DNA of 64,000 nucleotides from a virus: positions 1 to 64,000 of IMG/VR virus record IMGVR_UViG_3300027816_000069. One strand, 5' to 3'. This document shows positions 10,701 through 20,269 of this stretch, in pieces (the first letter of the stretch is position 1; every line of letters starts with the position of its first letter). Made by a program: the position numbers and the translations under genes. Under the pieces are notes generated by a model that was given only the letters and a program-made list of their open reading frames with translations, was not told the DNA's origin and searched no databases.

Positions 10701-13700
10701 ACTTTGATTCACTTCTTCAGTAGTAAGACTACGATCTAAGTTAAGCTTATTAAATGTTGGTAAAAGAACATCGGTAAAATTACGATTAGTTATACTAAAA
10801 TCTTTAGCATTTTTAGTTATTTGTGTTAAGTTTTGATAGAACCGTGTGAGTTGTTCACCACTTTTTTGTAGATTGGTATTAAAAAATGACCATAAACTAG
10901 CCCCTATTTCTACTGCTGCTAAAGCAGTACCCAAGAATGGTATAGCCTTAGCAAAACTACCTAATACTTTAGTTGTGGCTCCAACGGCAGGACCAGCATA
11001 TCCTGCCATTTGTGATCTTCTAACAGTTCTAGCAGCATCTCTGGCTATATTAGAAAATGCTGATACCGCAGTAACAGTTGTTGCTAAGTTTGTTGTTAAA
11101 TTAGTTACTTCTTGACCCAGTATTTCAAAGTTTTCAAACATCATTATATTCTTGATGCTGGTTTGTATAGCAGTATCTAGTGACGAAAAGGTTTTTTGTA
11201 ATCGTTCAGCCGCTTCCATTCTTAATTGTTCTGAAGTAGCATTAGTTAAATCTTGCAAGTTCTTATCAAATAGTCCTAAAGCATCAGTATTCTTTAGTAG
11301 TGCCTTTTCTAGACTCTTAGCTCCTAGAGCAGATAATCCACCTCCTATAGCTCCACCAATACCCACACCTACTTGAGTATTTCTAATAGTCTTTTTACTA
11401 GCACCAACAGCTTGTCCAGCAATACCAGCACTAAGCACTAAACTACTAGCCTGTTGTGCTGCTTCACCAATAGTAGCACCAAAAGTTCCTATTGAACCAT
11501 TTAAGTTTTTAAATGATGATGCCATGCGCTCTATTTGCGGGATTAGTACACTGACCACAGCAGCAATAGCACCAGCGTTGCCACCAATGTTTTCTACTAT
11601 TCCACCACGACGATATCCAACAACACCACCCTTATTAAATCCTTGAACTTTATCAGCTTTATTTAATCTATTAAGATTACCATATCCAATTCTTTGTGCT
11701 GAGTTTTTATTAATAACAAATTCACCAGGAGTTAATAGTGCTGGCACGGTATCTTTACCGGATATTGATCCGCCACCAGCTCTTCTTGTTACTGCTGAAA
11801 CATTGGATACTCCTAATGCGTCAGCAACAGCACTTAATAAATTAATTTTAGTGCTTTCTTCTAATTTACCACTATTAATAAAGTTCTGAAAAGTGCCTTT
11901 ATTTGATAAAAATGCCCTAGGTGCTCCGACTGATGTTTTTAAATAACCAAATGTTTGATTAACGTCTGATAATTTTTGTGCTACGCCTTGACCTTGCCAC
12001 GCCGCCATCACAGAATCTAGTAATTGACCAGTTGATGATTTTCTCATAGCTCGATTTTGCGCTTTAAGAGCAGCTTTATTTTCAGCTTTAGTAAATGATC
12101 CTTTATTAATAGCTTTTAAAAATCTTTGAATCTGTCCTTTAAAATCTGATAAGTTTTTACCAGATCCGCCCACTGTTCTAGTGGCATCTGTGGGTATATT
12201 TGATGGTATATTAAATTTTTCACCAAGTGATCCAATACCAAAAGGAAAATCTATAGATTTAATACTTTCTGCTTTGTCTATATATGGAGCACCCAATAGT
12301 CCTAATGATGCTTCAAAAATACTTCCTATTGCACTTGCTAATGTTGACCCTTGTAGTACTTGTTTTTGTGTTGCTTGATTGACTATGGGCACATTTAATT
12401 GTTTTCCTATAGTATTAGCAGTATTCATAATACTGTTCTGTAATGATGTATTAATATTTTTTTCTATATTTTTACTAAATGTTTTACTCGTAACATCACT
12501 TAATGTTCCTATAAACACATCAAACGCTTTATTTCCGATAGGAAAACTTTCTTTTCTTGTTCCTTTTTGATTGCCAGACTTTAATGATACTAACCCAAAT
12601 TGATATCGTTTTTTATCTCCACTAGAATTAAGCATATTTTGTAATATCTTTTCTTCTGTGGTTAATGGTGTAACGATTCCAGCCCCAGCATACTTTCTAA
12701 TCATACCACCATTAGCAAATCTTTTTGCTGCCATACCACTAACTAATTTATCAATATTAATTGGCGAGTAATCAAAATCATCATAAGAATCTAATGCTTT
12801 ATTAACTGCTTGACGCAATCTTGTATTATGGAAAGTTTTAGCTAATGACCCTCCTCCTCTAACTGTTTTATAGTCAGCAAGTATAGGTTCTTGTAAACTA
12901 GACAATAAATAATTATCTATTGCTGAACCTCCACGAATCGCAGTCCAATTTTGATCTCTTGCAGCTACCTCATCAGTCTGTTTACTCATTTGTGCTGCTA
13001 GTGCCGATGCTCTAGTGCCAATAGAACTATTCTTAGTAAGTTGTTTGGCCGGAGTTCCAAATGGAGCAATTTTTTCTCTCCAAAATCCACGTTTACCCAT
13101 ATGAGTTACTAAATCAGATTCTAATTCTGGTATAATTCTTGATGATGGCACTTCTATAAATTCACTACCAATTGCCATACCAGATCCACCAGTAGTAAAT
13201 ATATTATAGGCTTGCTTTTTAGCATAAGAGATTAGTTGTGACGTTGTGAGCTGAGCCAATTCTGTATCGTCCAATTCTTTAAATTTGCTTCTGGCTCCTC
13301 TGGCTCCTGTTTTACCCCTTCCCTTGGGCATTCTTACGCCACCGGGCGAACCGCCCTCATACTTTTGAACATATCCACCCATGTTCATTTGAGCTAAATT
13401 ACTAGCGCCAATAGTTTCAACAGCTTTTTTACGAATAACAAATTCACCAGGAGTAAGCATTGCAGGATAAGTATCTCTATTGCCAGTGCCTGGAACTAAA
13501 CCTCCACTAGCAAATCGTCCAGCCGGTCTATTTATTAGTAAACTATTATTATTAACAATATTTTGATTAAGAGCTAAAACAGATTGATTAAGAATATTTA
13601 AGGTTTGTGCAAGAGAGGTGAGGGCATTGGTGTTGGCTGATAAAACTGCTCCAGTGACGCCTCCGCTGGGACCGCTACCACCAGTTGGCGACGGAGTTGC

Positions 13701-15257
13701 TGTTCCACCACCCGTATTTCCACCGCCGCCACGACCAAAGGCTTTACCAAAACCACTAACATATTCTGTTACTGCTCCACCAACCTTAATAGCTGCAAAT
13801 GTAGCTAGCAATGGTAGCAATGGCTTAAGGGCTCTAGCCAAATTGATAAATGTATCTGCTAATAATAGAGATACTGTTACGAAAGATTTAAATGTTGCGC
13901 TTTCTCCCAACTCTCTAACTAGCGCTAGAAAAGATTCTCTGGTTTTAGTAAACTGAACAGCTAATGATTGTTGCGCCGTTAGAGCATCTTTAGCCGTTGA
14001 TCCCACTCCTTTCTGTGCAACTATCAATGCTTTTTCTGCGGTGCCAAACTGCTGAATAAGAGGAATAACTTTACCAATTTGTCTGAAACCACCAAGTTCT
14101 TCAGATATAGTAGCAAATTGTGCTGATCGTGGATCAATACGGCTGAGCCCTTCGCTTAATCTTCTGGCCGCTTCATATACTCCAACGAATTTTTTCTCAG
14201 AGTCTTGTAATTCAATACCAAATTCTCTAAGCTGCTCTATAGTTTGTGTTCTTTGAATACGTGTAAAAATAGTTCTTAAGCCAGTAGCAATAGTTTCTGC
14301 GCTTTCACGAGTAGTTGCTCTTACACTAGTAAAAATAGCAATAAACTCATTTAGAGCATCGGTACCTTCGCTAACTCCACGACTAGCAGCAGAGAAAACA
14401 CCACCAGTTCTTTGAATAGCAGTAATAATATCACCAGCTTCAACAGCAAATGCGGCAGCCACAGCGTTGATACTACCTAGTGCGCCATCTAATTCTTTAG
14501 CCTGCAATCCAAACTGTCGTATAGCGGCAATAGCGCCTTCTGTTGTATCTGTTAAACTATCAAATGATGGTGCTAGAGCGGACTTTGCTAATGCTTCTAG
14601 AGCTATCTTAGTATCTTCTGCTGATAAGCCAGCTTGTGCTAGTGTGGTTGCTACAGTTAATAGATCACTAGATGCCACGCCCAATGATGTGGATAGTCTT
14701 GTAATTTCTTTACTAACCGCACCTAATTGTCCAACTGATTGTCCTGTAACTTGTGATAGTCTTACTATTTCTTTATTAAAACTTAAAAATTCTTTAAATG
14801 CTCCACTAAAAGCATTCGTTAATCCAAATACTATGGATGTTACTGTACTAAACGCAGCAAAACGCTTAATTGCTAATCCAGACTGTTTACCAAATTCCTC
14901 AATTTGGGTGCTAGTATCTGCCAAAGCTTTACCCGCACTAGACGCTGCTTTGGAGGTTTTTGCTAGTGTCGCAGCATTACTGACAGACGAAGTATTTAAA
15001 CTACTAAGAGCTGACCCCAAATTAGCCACAGTTTGACCTAGTGTGGCAACACTACTATTAGCTTTGGTTGCTGCTCGTGATAGGCTATTAAGTCGTGTCG
15101 TAATAGATGTTATATTTTTACCAGCAGTATTGCCCACATCTAAATTTAACTTAAATTTATTGCTACTTAGATCTCTTTGTATTTTAGAGACTATGGGCTT
15201 AATATTACTTGGGCCTTGTAGATTGATTTGTGCAGTTAAGTTAAAAGCTGTTGCCAT
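7734..15257 (-). CDS. Tail tape measure protein (TP901-like)
   Basis: 2507 aa from ATG 15257, chosen because GGAGGTATATA stands directly before it; an upstream in-frame ATG lacks such a site. The N-terminal part (about residues 120-350) has the alanine-rich helical pattern of TP901-type tape measures (GQSVGQLGAVSKEITRLS and similar). The motif LTPGEFVI, common in phage tape measures, occurs twice (about residues 600 and 1175), each after a Gly-rich stretch, which suggests internal duplication. Several hydrophobic Gly/Ala segments lie in the middle. The protein sets tail length and probably enters the cell with the DNA. At about 0.15 nm per residue the tail would be near 375 nm. Confidence 0.95.
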   Translation of the reverse strand: MATAFNLTAQINLQGPSNIKPIVSKIQRDLSSNKFKLNLDVGNTAGKNITSITTRLNSLSRAATKANSSVATLGQTVANLGSALSSLNTSSVSNAATLAKTSKAASSAGKALADTSTQIEEFGKQSGLAIKRFAAFSTVTSIVFGLTNAFSGAFKEFLSFNKEIVRLSQVTGQSVGQLGAVSKEITRLSTSLGVASSDLLTVATTLAQAGLSAEDTKIALEALAKSALAPSFDSLTDTTEGAIAAIRQFGLQAKELDGALGSINAVAAAFAVEAGDIITAIQRTGGVFSAASRGVSEGTDALNEFIAIFTSVRATTRESAETIATGLRTIFTRIQRTQTIEQLREFGIELQDSEKKFVGVYEAARRLSEGLSRIDPRSAQFATISEELGGFRQIGKVIPLIQQFGTAEKALIVAQKGVGSTAKDALTAQQSLAVQFTKTRESFLALVRELGESATFKSFVTVSLLLADTFINLARALKPLLPLLATFAAIKVGGAVTEYVSGFGKAFGRGGGGNTGGGTATPSPTGGSGPSGGVTGAVLSANTNALTSLAQTLNILNQSVLALNQNIVNNNSLLINRPAGRFASGGLVPGTGNRDTYPAMLTPGEFVIRKKAVETIGASNLAQMNMGGYVQKYEGGSPGGVRMPKGRGKTGARGARSKFKELDDTELAQLTTSQLISYAKKQAYNIFTTGGSGMAIGSEFIEVPSSRIIPELESDLVTHMGKRGFWREKIAPFGTPAKQLTKNSSIGTRASALAAQMSKQTDEVAARDQNWTAIRGGSAIDNYLLSSLQEPILADYKTVRGGGSLAKTFHNTRLRQAVNKALDSYDDFDYSPINIDKLVSGMAAKRFANGGMIRKYAGAGIVTPLTTEEKILQNMLNSSGDKKRYQFGLVSLKSGNQKGTRKESFPIGNKAFDVFIGTLSDVTSKTFSKNIEKNINTSLQNSIMNTANTIGKQLNVPIVNQATQKQVLQGSTLASAIGSIFEASLGLLGAPYIDKAESIKSIDFPFGIGSLGEKFNIPSNIPTDATRTVGGSGKNLSDFKGQIQRFLKAINKGSFTKAENKAALKAQNRAMRKSSTGQLLDSVMAAWQGQGVAQKLSDVNQTFGYLKTSVGAPRAFLSNKGTFQNFINSGKLEESTKINLLSAVADALGVSNVSAVTRRAGGGSISGKDTVPALLTPGEFVINKNSAQRIGYGNLNRLNKADKVQGFNKGGVVGYRRGGIVENIGGNAGAIAAVVSVLIPQIERMASSFKNLNGSIGTFGATIGEAAQQASSLVLSAGIAGQAVGASKKTIRNTQVGVGIGGAIGGGLSALGAKSLEKALLKNTDALGLFDKNLQDLTNATSEQLRMEAAERLQKTFSSLDTAIQTSIKNIMMFENFEILGQEVTNLTTNLATTVTAVSAFSNIARDAARTVRRSQMAGYAGPAVGATTKVLGSFAKAIPFLGTALAAVEIGASLWSFFNTNLQKSGEQLTRFYQNLTQITKNAKDFSITNRNFTDVLLPTFNKLNLDRSLTTEEVNQSLGSTKNIMGGVNELNLEFRKLLQERLGAQALGIGVEETSAQARAKLSPESQKVFDATVEAARREFIKAQFIQMKMGQGSDRESAEKAFAKATDAEIFATIEYVGVKNKEIFIAKQALVINSQLKSSFVTLDNVLIRFATNLNRSAQTAINSFDDLDRKIALLTGEPQPVGGEFLRRQIDVLDNLKGASAIDIQNITQTVGGLLNIAPNTKSAEQLQEMQAQIESGRLIQQELPLILRDIRDNPSLRTTTGGLDQIIKDRFKGPLTKAIGGPNAEELSAQIIGQITQQLSSLTDNPDKNIAEILDQLTSEGSAFSTMLKSSEKAQEAFKTVIEASAKVQDKLAEQTKKYIELNQRLIESQTNRLQNEAQEAIELKRAMGLNVTLGELNDVFDLSIRRLTDFSDLPQPKIDTQLLPQNLRDSLTRPLLSGTSDVATIRAELQARQNNVTELEKASKNTALDQANKTKLNIALTNEITIVKRLNEALAKIASSSDKTKNALDKIAEAQNQFRNRRQILADLIVKSSTPEGALELQNILESIEAATRGSFRNISERNLFLQQVVPTLESFEIDPQLFNKLFRTGITDGLESILDPQSLNEINAFLEAGMRGISTQELMVEKYIPSILQGTAKSLLGALFPDKNPRSALANAQAQRAAAGQDIEQRLAQSMDVTTTESINILDKFNQELGRLLPDIIAKLTSLTNLNQKIAQPTSRLSTTGQLDYTKFLDRILGPFQESGMFASAGRYGPLGKALGQEKVSSISKNLGASRDLLEQKRILEQTASDITKLGSIVGGGRGSDPKGQALTAIKAAIKQIDSILEQRKEAIVPDFLPKKRFSATPSFKIPSWLLPQNLAPQPNNNPTQTAPPSQPAPPLNTSSQLDTRAFETGVATFSTSAKLLSEPMNNLSTNLISFSNTANTLSSSLDRFMNEFNKELQASINHTYNGSVGITFNDTLSVSTPDTTNKDNKMILAIVDKLKPYIKEEMNKIKLA

Positions 15258-15344
15258 TATATACCTCCAAATACACAACTATCCACAGCAGTCACTAGGA
15301 CAGGTGTGGATAATTGCAATTGATAAAATAATTGTAAGAGAAAT

Positions 15345-16193
15345 TTATGATGCTTCTGCTGAAGATTCCTGTGTTGATTGTGTAGTCTCAGCATTATTAG
15401 TTTCCACTATAGGATTACCATTATCATCTAAAAATGGTTGAAAATCAACTATGTACTCACCACTATCATCAACCAAATTTCCATCCTTATCAACGAATTT
15501 TCCTTCTTCGTTAATATATCTCCCAAATTTATCAACTAATCTACCATCAGCGTCAACTAATCTACCCTTATCGTCTATGAGTTCCAAATTATCATTTACC
15601 AATTTATATTTGAGTAAAAATTTATTTTCTGGTAATTTTTTCTCATAGTCACTATCTAAACCATACATTAAAGAGGCTAATTTTTGAGCACCCAATAAAG
15701 CAACGGGGTCTGTTGACCTATTGAGGTAGTCGTCATAACTCTTAAAATATGGCTTCTTAGTATCATTATACACCACACATACCGAAACTAGATAATTAAA
15801 TCGGGCATTATCAGCTTGACCTTCGGCCGTATGAGTATCCAGATTAGTTTTAACAGAGATTAGTTCTCTTAGTTCATCTCTTAGGGTTTTAATCTCAAGG
15901 GCCATACCTTTGGCCTGTTTTAACGATATGCCACCCTTTGATAGCGCCTTATCCTTATCTGCTATTTGTTTTTGAATAGTAACAAATTGCACTTCTTTTT
16001 TCTCGTCCCATAGTCCTTGTTCTTTTAGTAAATCGTCTAGTCTGGCTCGGACTATAGAACCAGATTTTACAGCATCTGAAAAAGCCTGATTATAAATCTT
16101 TTGGGCCTCTCTTTGATCATGTAGATTAGTAGCTTTGATTTCAAACTCTTTATCATTACCATCTATATTTACAGTAAAAATAGTACTAAACAT
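15345..16193 (-). CDS. Putative tail-assembly protein with Asp/Gly-rich repeats
   Basis: 282 aa. The GGAG site AAGGAGAAATAAG, within the end of the upstream gene, precedes the ATG. Residues 1-200 are helical. Around residues 205-255 there are about five tandem units of the type D-x-x-G-R/K/N-x-V-D. The tail is acidic and Ser/Thr-rich. The position directly upstream of the tape measure is where tail-assembly chaperones are found, but no slippery frameshift signal is obvious. An internal GGTGTATAATG lies at 15764-15774. Confidence 0.7.
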   Translation of the reverse strand: MFSTIFTVNIDGNDKEFEIKATNLHDQREAQKIYNQAFSDAVKSGSIVRARLDDLLKEQGLWDEKKEVQFVTIQKQIADKDKALSKGGISLKQAKGMALEIKTLRDELRELISVKTNLDTHTAEGQADNARFNYLVSVCVVYNDTKKPYFKSYDDYLNRSTDPVALLGAQKLASLMYGLDSDYEKKLPENKFLLKYKLVNDNLELIDDKGRLVDADGRLVDKFGRYINEEGKFVDKDGNLVDDSGEYIVDFQPFLDDNGNPIVETNNAETTQSTQESSAEAS

Positions 16194-16194
16194 C

Positions 16195-16494
16195 TTATTT
16201 CTCCTTATTCTTTGGTTTGATTACAAAATTATAACTATAATTATATTTATTTTGATTATTTACATATGATCGTAATTCATTAACAGCAGATCTAATCTGA
16301 TGATTACCATGGTTTAATAATTCATATCTTAAATCCTCCCATTTATCCCTAAATAAATTTTCTTGTTTGGTTGATGGTTCATCACCATGCTTCCATAAAT
16401 ATCCAAAAGACTCCTCAAATCTTGCAATAGATCCTATCATTAGTGTTCTCATTCTTTTTTCTATATCATTAATTAATTTATTATCTATATTCAT
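16195..16494 (-). CDS. Hypothetical protein in the tail-assembly region
   Basis: 99 aa, mostly helical and charged with a basic C-terminus. It sits one base from the stop of the upstream gene and two bases from the start of the next, in a tight cluster between the tail tube and tape measure genes. By position it may be one of a pair of tail chaperones. No motif supports that. Confidence 0.6.
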   Translation of the reverse strand: MNIDNKLINDIEKRMRTLMIGSIARFEESFGYLWKHGDEPSTKQENLFRDKWEDLRYELLNHGNHQIRSAVNELRSYVNNQNKYNYSYNFVIKPKNKEK

Positions 16495-16495
16495 A

Positions 16496-17524
16496 TTATC
16501 TCCTACTGTTTAGTTGATTTCTAAGTTCTCTTTGTACATGAGGTATTTCATATTCCTGAAGGGTGCCTTTTTGATCTAATAGTTTATTAGCGACTTTTAG
16601 GTCTCGTCGAGTTTGAGGATCATTTAATGCAAAAATTTCTTTCTGTGCTTGTTTATTAGATTCTAAAATAAATACCTCTTGACCTGCTTTATCCTTAAGA
16701 TTATATTTTTCTGTAATGTGTTGTGTTTTCTTTTCTTTAGTTATTTTTTCGTGCTGATGCAACATCCAACCATCTAATGCATCATCATCTTCAATAATAT
16801 CATTATCAGGAGCTTCCATATGTTCTCTAATTGCGTCTAGCGTTCTAGTAAAATTTACTAGTGATCTTTGCTCATCTGTCCAATTAATTACCGGTCCACT
16901 AAATACATTATCTTTATTAGATGTCCAATAGCTTCTCCAAATTTCACTACGAGCTAATTTTTTAAGTTCGTATTGTCCTATGGTATTCTTGTATATTTCT
17001 GGAATAATTTTCCCTAAAAGATCAAAGTCCAAATCTTCTATATTAGAGCTAAAAATCCTAGTACCATTCCTATACACCATGGTTGAACACAGATATTGAT
17101 TTTTAATATTTTGTGCATATGCTTCTAAAGTCAGATAATCAAAATAGTGTTTTTTAGATTGTAATTCTATAATATTCTGATTAATACTACTAATGGCTTT
17201 TTTTAGTTCAGCTTTAATATCGTGAGTAAAAAAATTTAAATAATACTGTATTTTAGTATTATCTAAAGACTTTTGGATATCCTCTAGTTTACTTTCTTGT
17301 TCACTATTCCATAAATTATTAACAGATAATAATTTTTCAATAGTTTTAGATGATAACCATAAATTATCATACTTATCATTATTAATAATATCTATATAAA
17401 TAGTATGAGCCAGATACTTACTAGAAATATCTGGCGCTACTATTTTATAATCTATATTATCTACTTTTATATAGTAATATCCATTGCATATCCTATAAAG
17501 GATATATTCATTATCAAAGTCCAC
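16496..17524 (-). CDS. Hypothetical protein in the tail-assembly region (GTG start)
   Basis: 342 aa. The frame opens with GTG 17524 (AGGACTAAT upstream); the first in-frame ATG lies far inside the protein, so GTG is the likely start. The protein is helical and charged, with a Trp-rich middle and a basic C-terminus. It lies between the tail tube gene and the tail-assembly genes. No family recognised. Confidence 0.65.
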   Translation of the reverse strand: MDFDNEYILYRICNGYYYIKVDNIDYKIVAPDISSKYLAHTIYIDIINNDKYDNLWLSSKTIEKLLSVNNLWNSEQESKLEDIQKSLDNTKIQYYLNFFTHDIKAELKKAISSINQNIIELQSKKHYFDYLTLEAYAQNIKNQYLCSTMVYRNGTRIFSSNIEDLDFDLLGKIIPEIYKNTIGQYELKKLARSEIWRSYWTSNKDNVFSGPVINWTDEQRSLVNFTRTLDAIREHMEAPDNDIIEDDDALDGWMLHQHEKITKEKKTQHITEKYNLKDKAGQEVFILESNKQAQKEIFALNDPQTRRDLKVANKLLDQKGTLQEYEIPHVQRELRNQLNSRR

Positions 17525-17544
17525 ATTAGTCCTATTTTAATTGC

Positions 17545-18528
17545 TTACTGAATATTATTATCTCCATTTTCATCATAAATACACAATGTGTTATAGCCAA
17601 TATAGGTGAATGTTTCAGTAACATTTCCACCACCAGTATCTCCACCACTATAACTAATGCTTTGTAGAGCATTTCCACTACCAAGATTAAATGCATATAT
17701 TATATTACCAGAAACATCGCAAATTGGAATATAGATATTCTGTTTCTGATATCCACGACCACTACAATTTGTAGTAATTTCATCAAATAGAGCATTGCCA
17801 CCATCAGCAACGTCTTCAGCAATTACATCAAAAGTTGTGGTAATTTCAATAGGAAAGTTTACAAAGCGATGAAATGGCGAAAACTGTCCAAGAGCAAACA
17901 TTTTTTCTCTATTAAAACTAGTGCTAATAGTTACATTACTCAATTTGCGATTCTGAACTTCTACTGGTAGCTTTAAAGTATTACCTAGATTAAAGTTTTG
18001 TCTACGAAGAACGCCACCAATACCACCCAACAAGACTTGTGGATTTGCACTTGCTGGTCCATCAGTAGCGGATGTATGAGCCTTATGACTTCCAACAAAT
18101 GTAACTTCTTCAGTAAAATTACCCTCAACAGGGAAAGTATATGTTAAAGAATCTACGAAACATCCTGTCATATTAATGTATGAAGTAGCAAAAGCGTCAT
18201 CTACCACAGAGTCTTCTTCTCTACCAACAGTAAGACTAACACTGGATTTATCATTAGCATGAACAACAATACATCCATCAGTAGCTGGTGGAGCAACGTG
18301 ATTCGCTAAACTAAGCGTCCAAATAAGCTTATGTCCGTCTAGTGCCTTATTAATGGTAACTTGAACTTCAGGATCTGTTTGAATATTATCATAAACCTCT
18401 AGACGACCTAGCTGGAAAACCTGTTCCAGATTAAAATTAGTATCTACTGATACGCTTTGGGCGCCCTGAACTACGCCACTATTAACGGCAACGGCGTGAC
18501 TAGCATAAAAAATTCTTTTATTTGCCAT
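17545..18528 (-). CDS. Putative major tail tube protein
   Basis: 327 aa. GGAGAGTTCCC precedes the ATG, and a candidate late promoter stands 44 nt upstream. The sequence is beta-rich and of even composition (starts MANKRIFYASHAVAV), as in tail tube proteins. It lies between the connector genes and the tape measure group, the usual tail tube position. A dedicated late promoter fits a gene needed in high copy. The assignment rests on position and character rather than a catalytic motif. Confidence 0.7.
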   Translation of the reverse strand: MANKRIFYASHAVAVNSGVVQGAQSVSVDTNFNLEQVFQLGRLEVYDNIQTDPEVQVTINKALDGHKLIWTLSLANHVAPPATDGCIVVHANDKSSVSLTVGREEDSVVDDAFATSYINMTGCFVDSLTYTFPVEGNFTEEVTFVGSHKAHTSATDGPASANPQVLLGGIGGVLRRQNFNLGNTLKLPVEVQNRKLSNVTISTSFNREKMFALGQFSPFHRFVNFPIEITTTFDVIAEDVADGGNALFDEITTNCSGRGYQKQNIYIPICDVSGNIIYAFNLGSGNALQSISYSGGDTGGGNVTETFTYIGYNTLCIYDENGDNNIQ

Positions 18529-18570
18529 GGGAACTCTCCATTAATAAAAATAAGATTGTACTGTAATCAA

Positions 18571-18579
18571 ATATACACC
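18571..18579 (-). promoter_or_regulatory. Candidate phage late promoter (GGTGTATAT)
   Basis: The left-going strand reads TAGTGGTGTATATTT in the gap upstream of the tail tube gene; its last A is 44 nt from that ATG. It matches four other intergenic copies upstream of virion genes. Confidence 0.5.
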
Positions 18580-18580
18580 A

Positions 18581-19621
18581 CTAATTATTAATTTGTGAAA
18601 TTATCTCAACTGTGAGTTTCACATTAGCCTCTGATAAAAATGGACTAAAAGATTCTACGCCAGAAGCAAAAATATCGGTCAATCTACTATTTAACCAATA
18701 ATAATTACTATTAGTTAAAAGTTCACTATAATTTAAACGATCATTATTAAGTGTTCCATCAATATTAAATGGCTGAACATTATCTCTAATAACAAGATTA
18801 GTATCATACATACGTATAAATTTATCTTGTTGTAGTCTTAGTATATCAATAATAGTATTTCTACTAGACATATTTTCGGCCACAATATGTAACATAACTT
18901 CTTGTTTCATAATTAAAGATTTATCACCTAATTGAAAAGGCTTAGACAATCCGCGAGCAATAGACTCAATAATAATAGCTGGTAATTGAATTCTATTATT
19001 ACTAAATATACTAAAATCGCCCTTGCTAATTTGATTAAAGTGAGCCGCGTTTTCATCAGTTTTATACTGTAATTGCTGCCACCATCTCGCACTATCATAG
19101 TTATATACTTGTATCCATCTATAAGAATATTCCATCTCTATATTTAAGCTAGTGGATACTGGACTATTGAATATAATTCTACTATTAATATAGTCTACTT
19201 TATAAGCATAAGATCCCGAAGTATTTAATGGATAAAAAATATTATTAATATAAATACCAGTAATTAATGTTGGTGATGATGTTTGGTGATACTCTGGAGG
19301 ACACGGACTAGAATTAGGTATTTCCTGTCCCACAGGAGGAACACACTTACTAAATGTTATATCCTGTTCCCATATCCAATCTTTTCTCATAGTTTGCCAT
19401 ACTTGACCATTCTGATAATTAGGATCAGTGGTAGGCTTTAATTTGGCTAGTGGATTACCATAAATATTATTCTGTGATCTTTCTACATTAATAAAACCAC
19501 CAATATTCAAAAATCCCCAATCTAAAAAGGACTTAATATTATTCTCTATCTGAGCTAACATTAGCTTTTCACCAATGCTGCTTACTCCACTAAATTTTTC
19601 ATTGTTATATTGAAATGACAT
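18581..19621 (-). CDS. Putative head-tail neck or tail-completion protein
   Basis: 346 aa, beta-rich, with many aromatic residues and a Cys/Pro segment near residue 95. It follows the connector genes and precedes the tail tube gene, which suggests a neck or tail-terminator role. No diagnostic motif. It is three bases from the upstream gene, so probably co-translated. Confidence 0.62.
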   Translation of the reverse strand: MSFQYNNEKFSGVSSIGEKLMLAQIENNIKSFLDWGFLNIGGFINVERSQNNIYGNPLAKLKPTTDPNYQNGQVWQTMRKDWIWEQDITFSKCVPPVGQEIPNSSPCPPEYHQTSSPTLITGIYINNIFYPLNTSGSYAYKVDYINSRIIFNSPVSTSLNIEMEYSYRWIQVYNYDSARWWQQLQYKTDENAAHFNQISKGDFSIFSNNRIQLPAIIIESIARGLSKPFQLGDKSLIMKQEVMLHIVAENMSSRNTIIDILRLQQDKFIRMYDTNLVIRDNVQPFNIDGTLNNDRLNYSELLTNSNYYWLNSRLTDIFASGVESFSPFLSEANVKLTVEIISQINN

Positions 19622-19624
19622 TGA

Positions 19625-20269
19625 TTAATCCTTAAATGCCTTTAGTAGTATATTTTGAATCTCGCCTTCTATACTATCTATAGAACGAGTAATCCAATTA
19701 TTATTAATAGTGCCAGAATATTCAGCAGGAACAGACCACTTACCTGATATTACACCTTTCATGACTGCCATGCCTGTGCGAGATCGTGGATTTGGTCCTA
19801 ATTCTACATTATAGTCTTTAATAATGGTTTGATTACCAAACAGCAATAGCCATTCCAACCAATTAAGATCGGTGCCTTTCTCTGTGGTAAGTATTGCTAC
19901 TGAGCTATTAATTATATCACTAAAATCTCGCTTAATCATATTAATAACAAAGCCACCCTTTAATACCGATCTACCAACAGTAATGGTCTTGTATTCCACG
20001 TTAATATTTTGCCAAAAACCCATAATACTGTTTAGTCTAGTGTCGCTATCCGGTAAACCAAATTCAGCCTTTAACTGTCCTGAGAGTAATGATTGATATT
20101 CTGGTGCAGCCTTAATAGCATCTATAACAACAGCTTGAATCTTTGGTGATACTGCCTTCAGTGTTTTTTTAAAGTACTTATCAACCTGCGGAACCAATGC
20201 TTGTAATATATTATTAATTATTTGAGCCTGAGTATCTACCAAATCTAATGAAGCTGGTATGTATACCAT
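19625..20269 (-). CDS. Putative head-tail connector / neck protein
   Basis: 214 aa from ATG 20269, which overlaps the preceding stop as TAATG. An alternative TTG 18 nt upstream lacks a ribosome site. The protein is mixed alpha/beta with an amphipathic helix-rich N-terminus. It lies in the connector cluster. Function inferred from synteny only. Confidence 0.6.
   Translation of the reverse strand: MVYIPASLDLVDTQAQIINNILQALVPQVDKYFKKTLKAVSPKIQAVVIDAIKAAPEYQSLLSGQLKAEFGLPDSDTRLNSIMGFWQNINVEYKTITVGRSVLKGGFVINMIKRDFSDIINSSVAILTTEKGTDLNWLEWLLLFGNQTIIKDYNVELGPNPRSRTGMAVMKGVISGKWSVPAEYSGTINNNWITRSIDSIEGEIQNILLKAFKD

Noticed and set aside
13618-15036. Open frames of 112-189 aa on the right strand inside the tape measure gene
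   Set aside because: They mirror the codon pattern of a strongly supported gene, lack ribosome sites and lie antisense.
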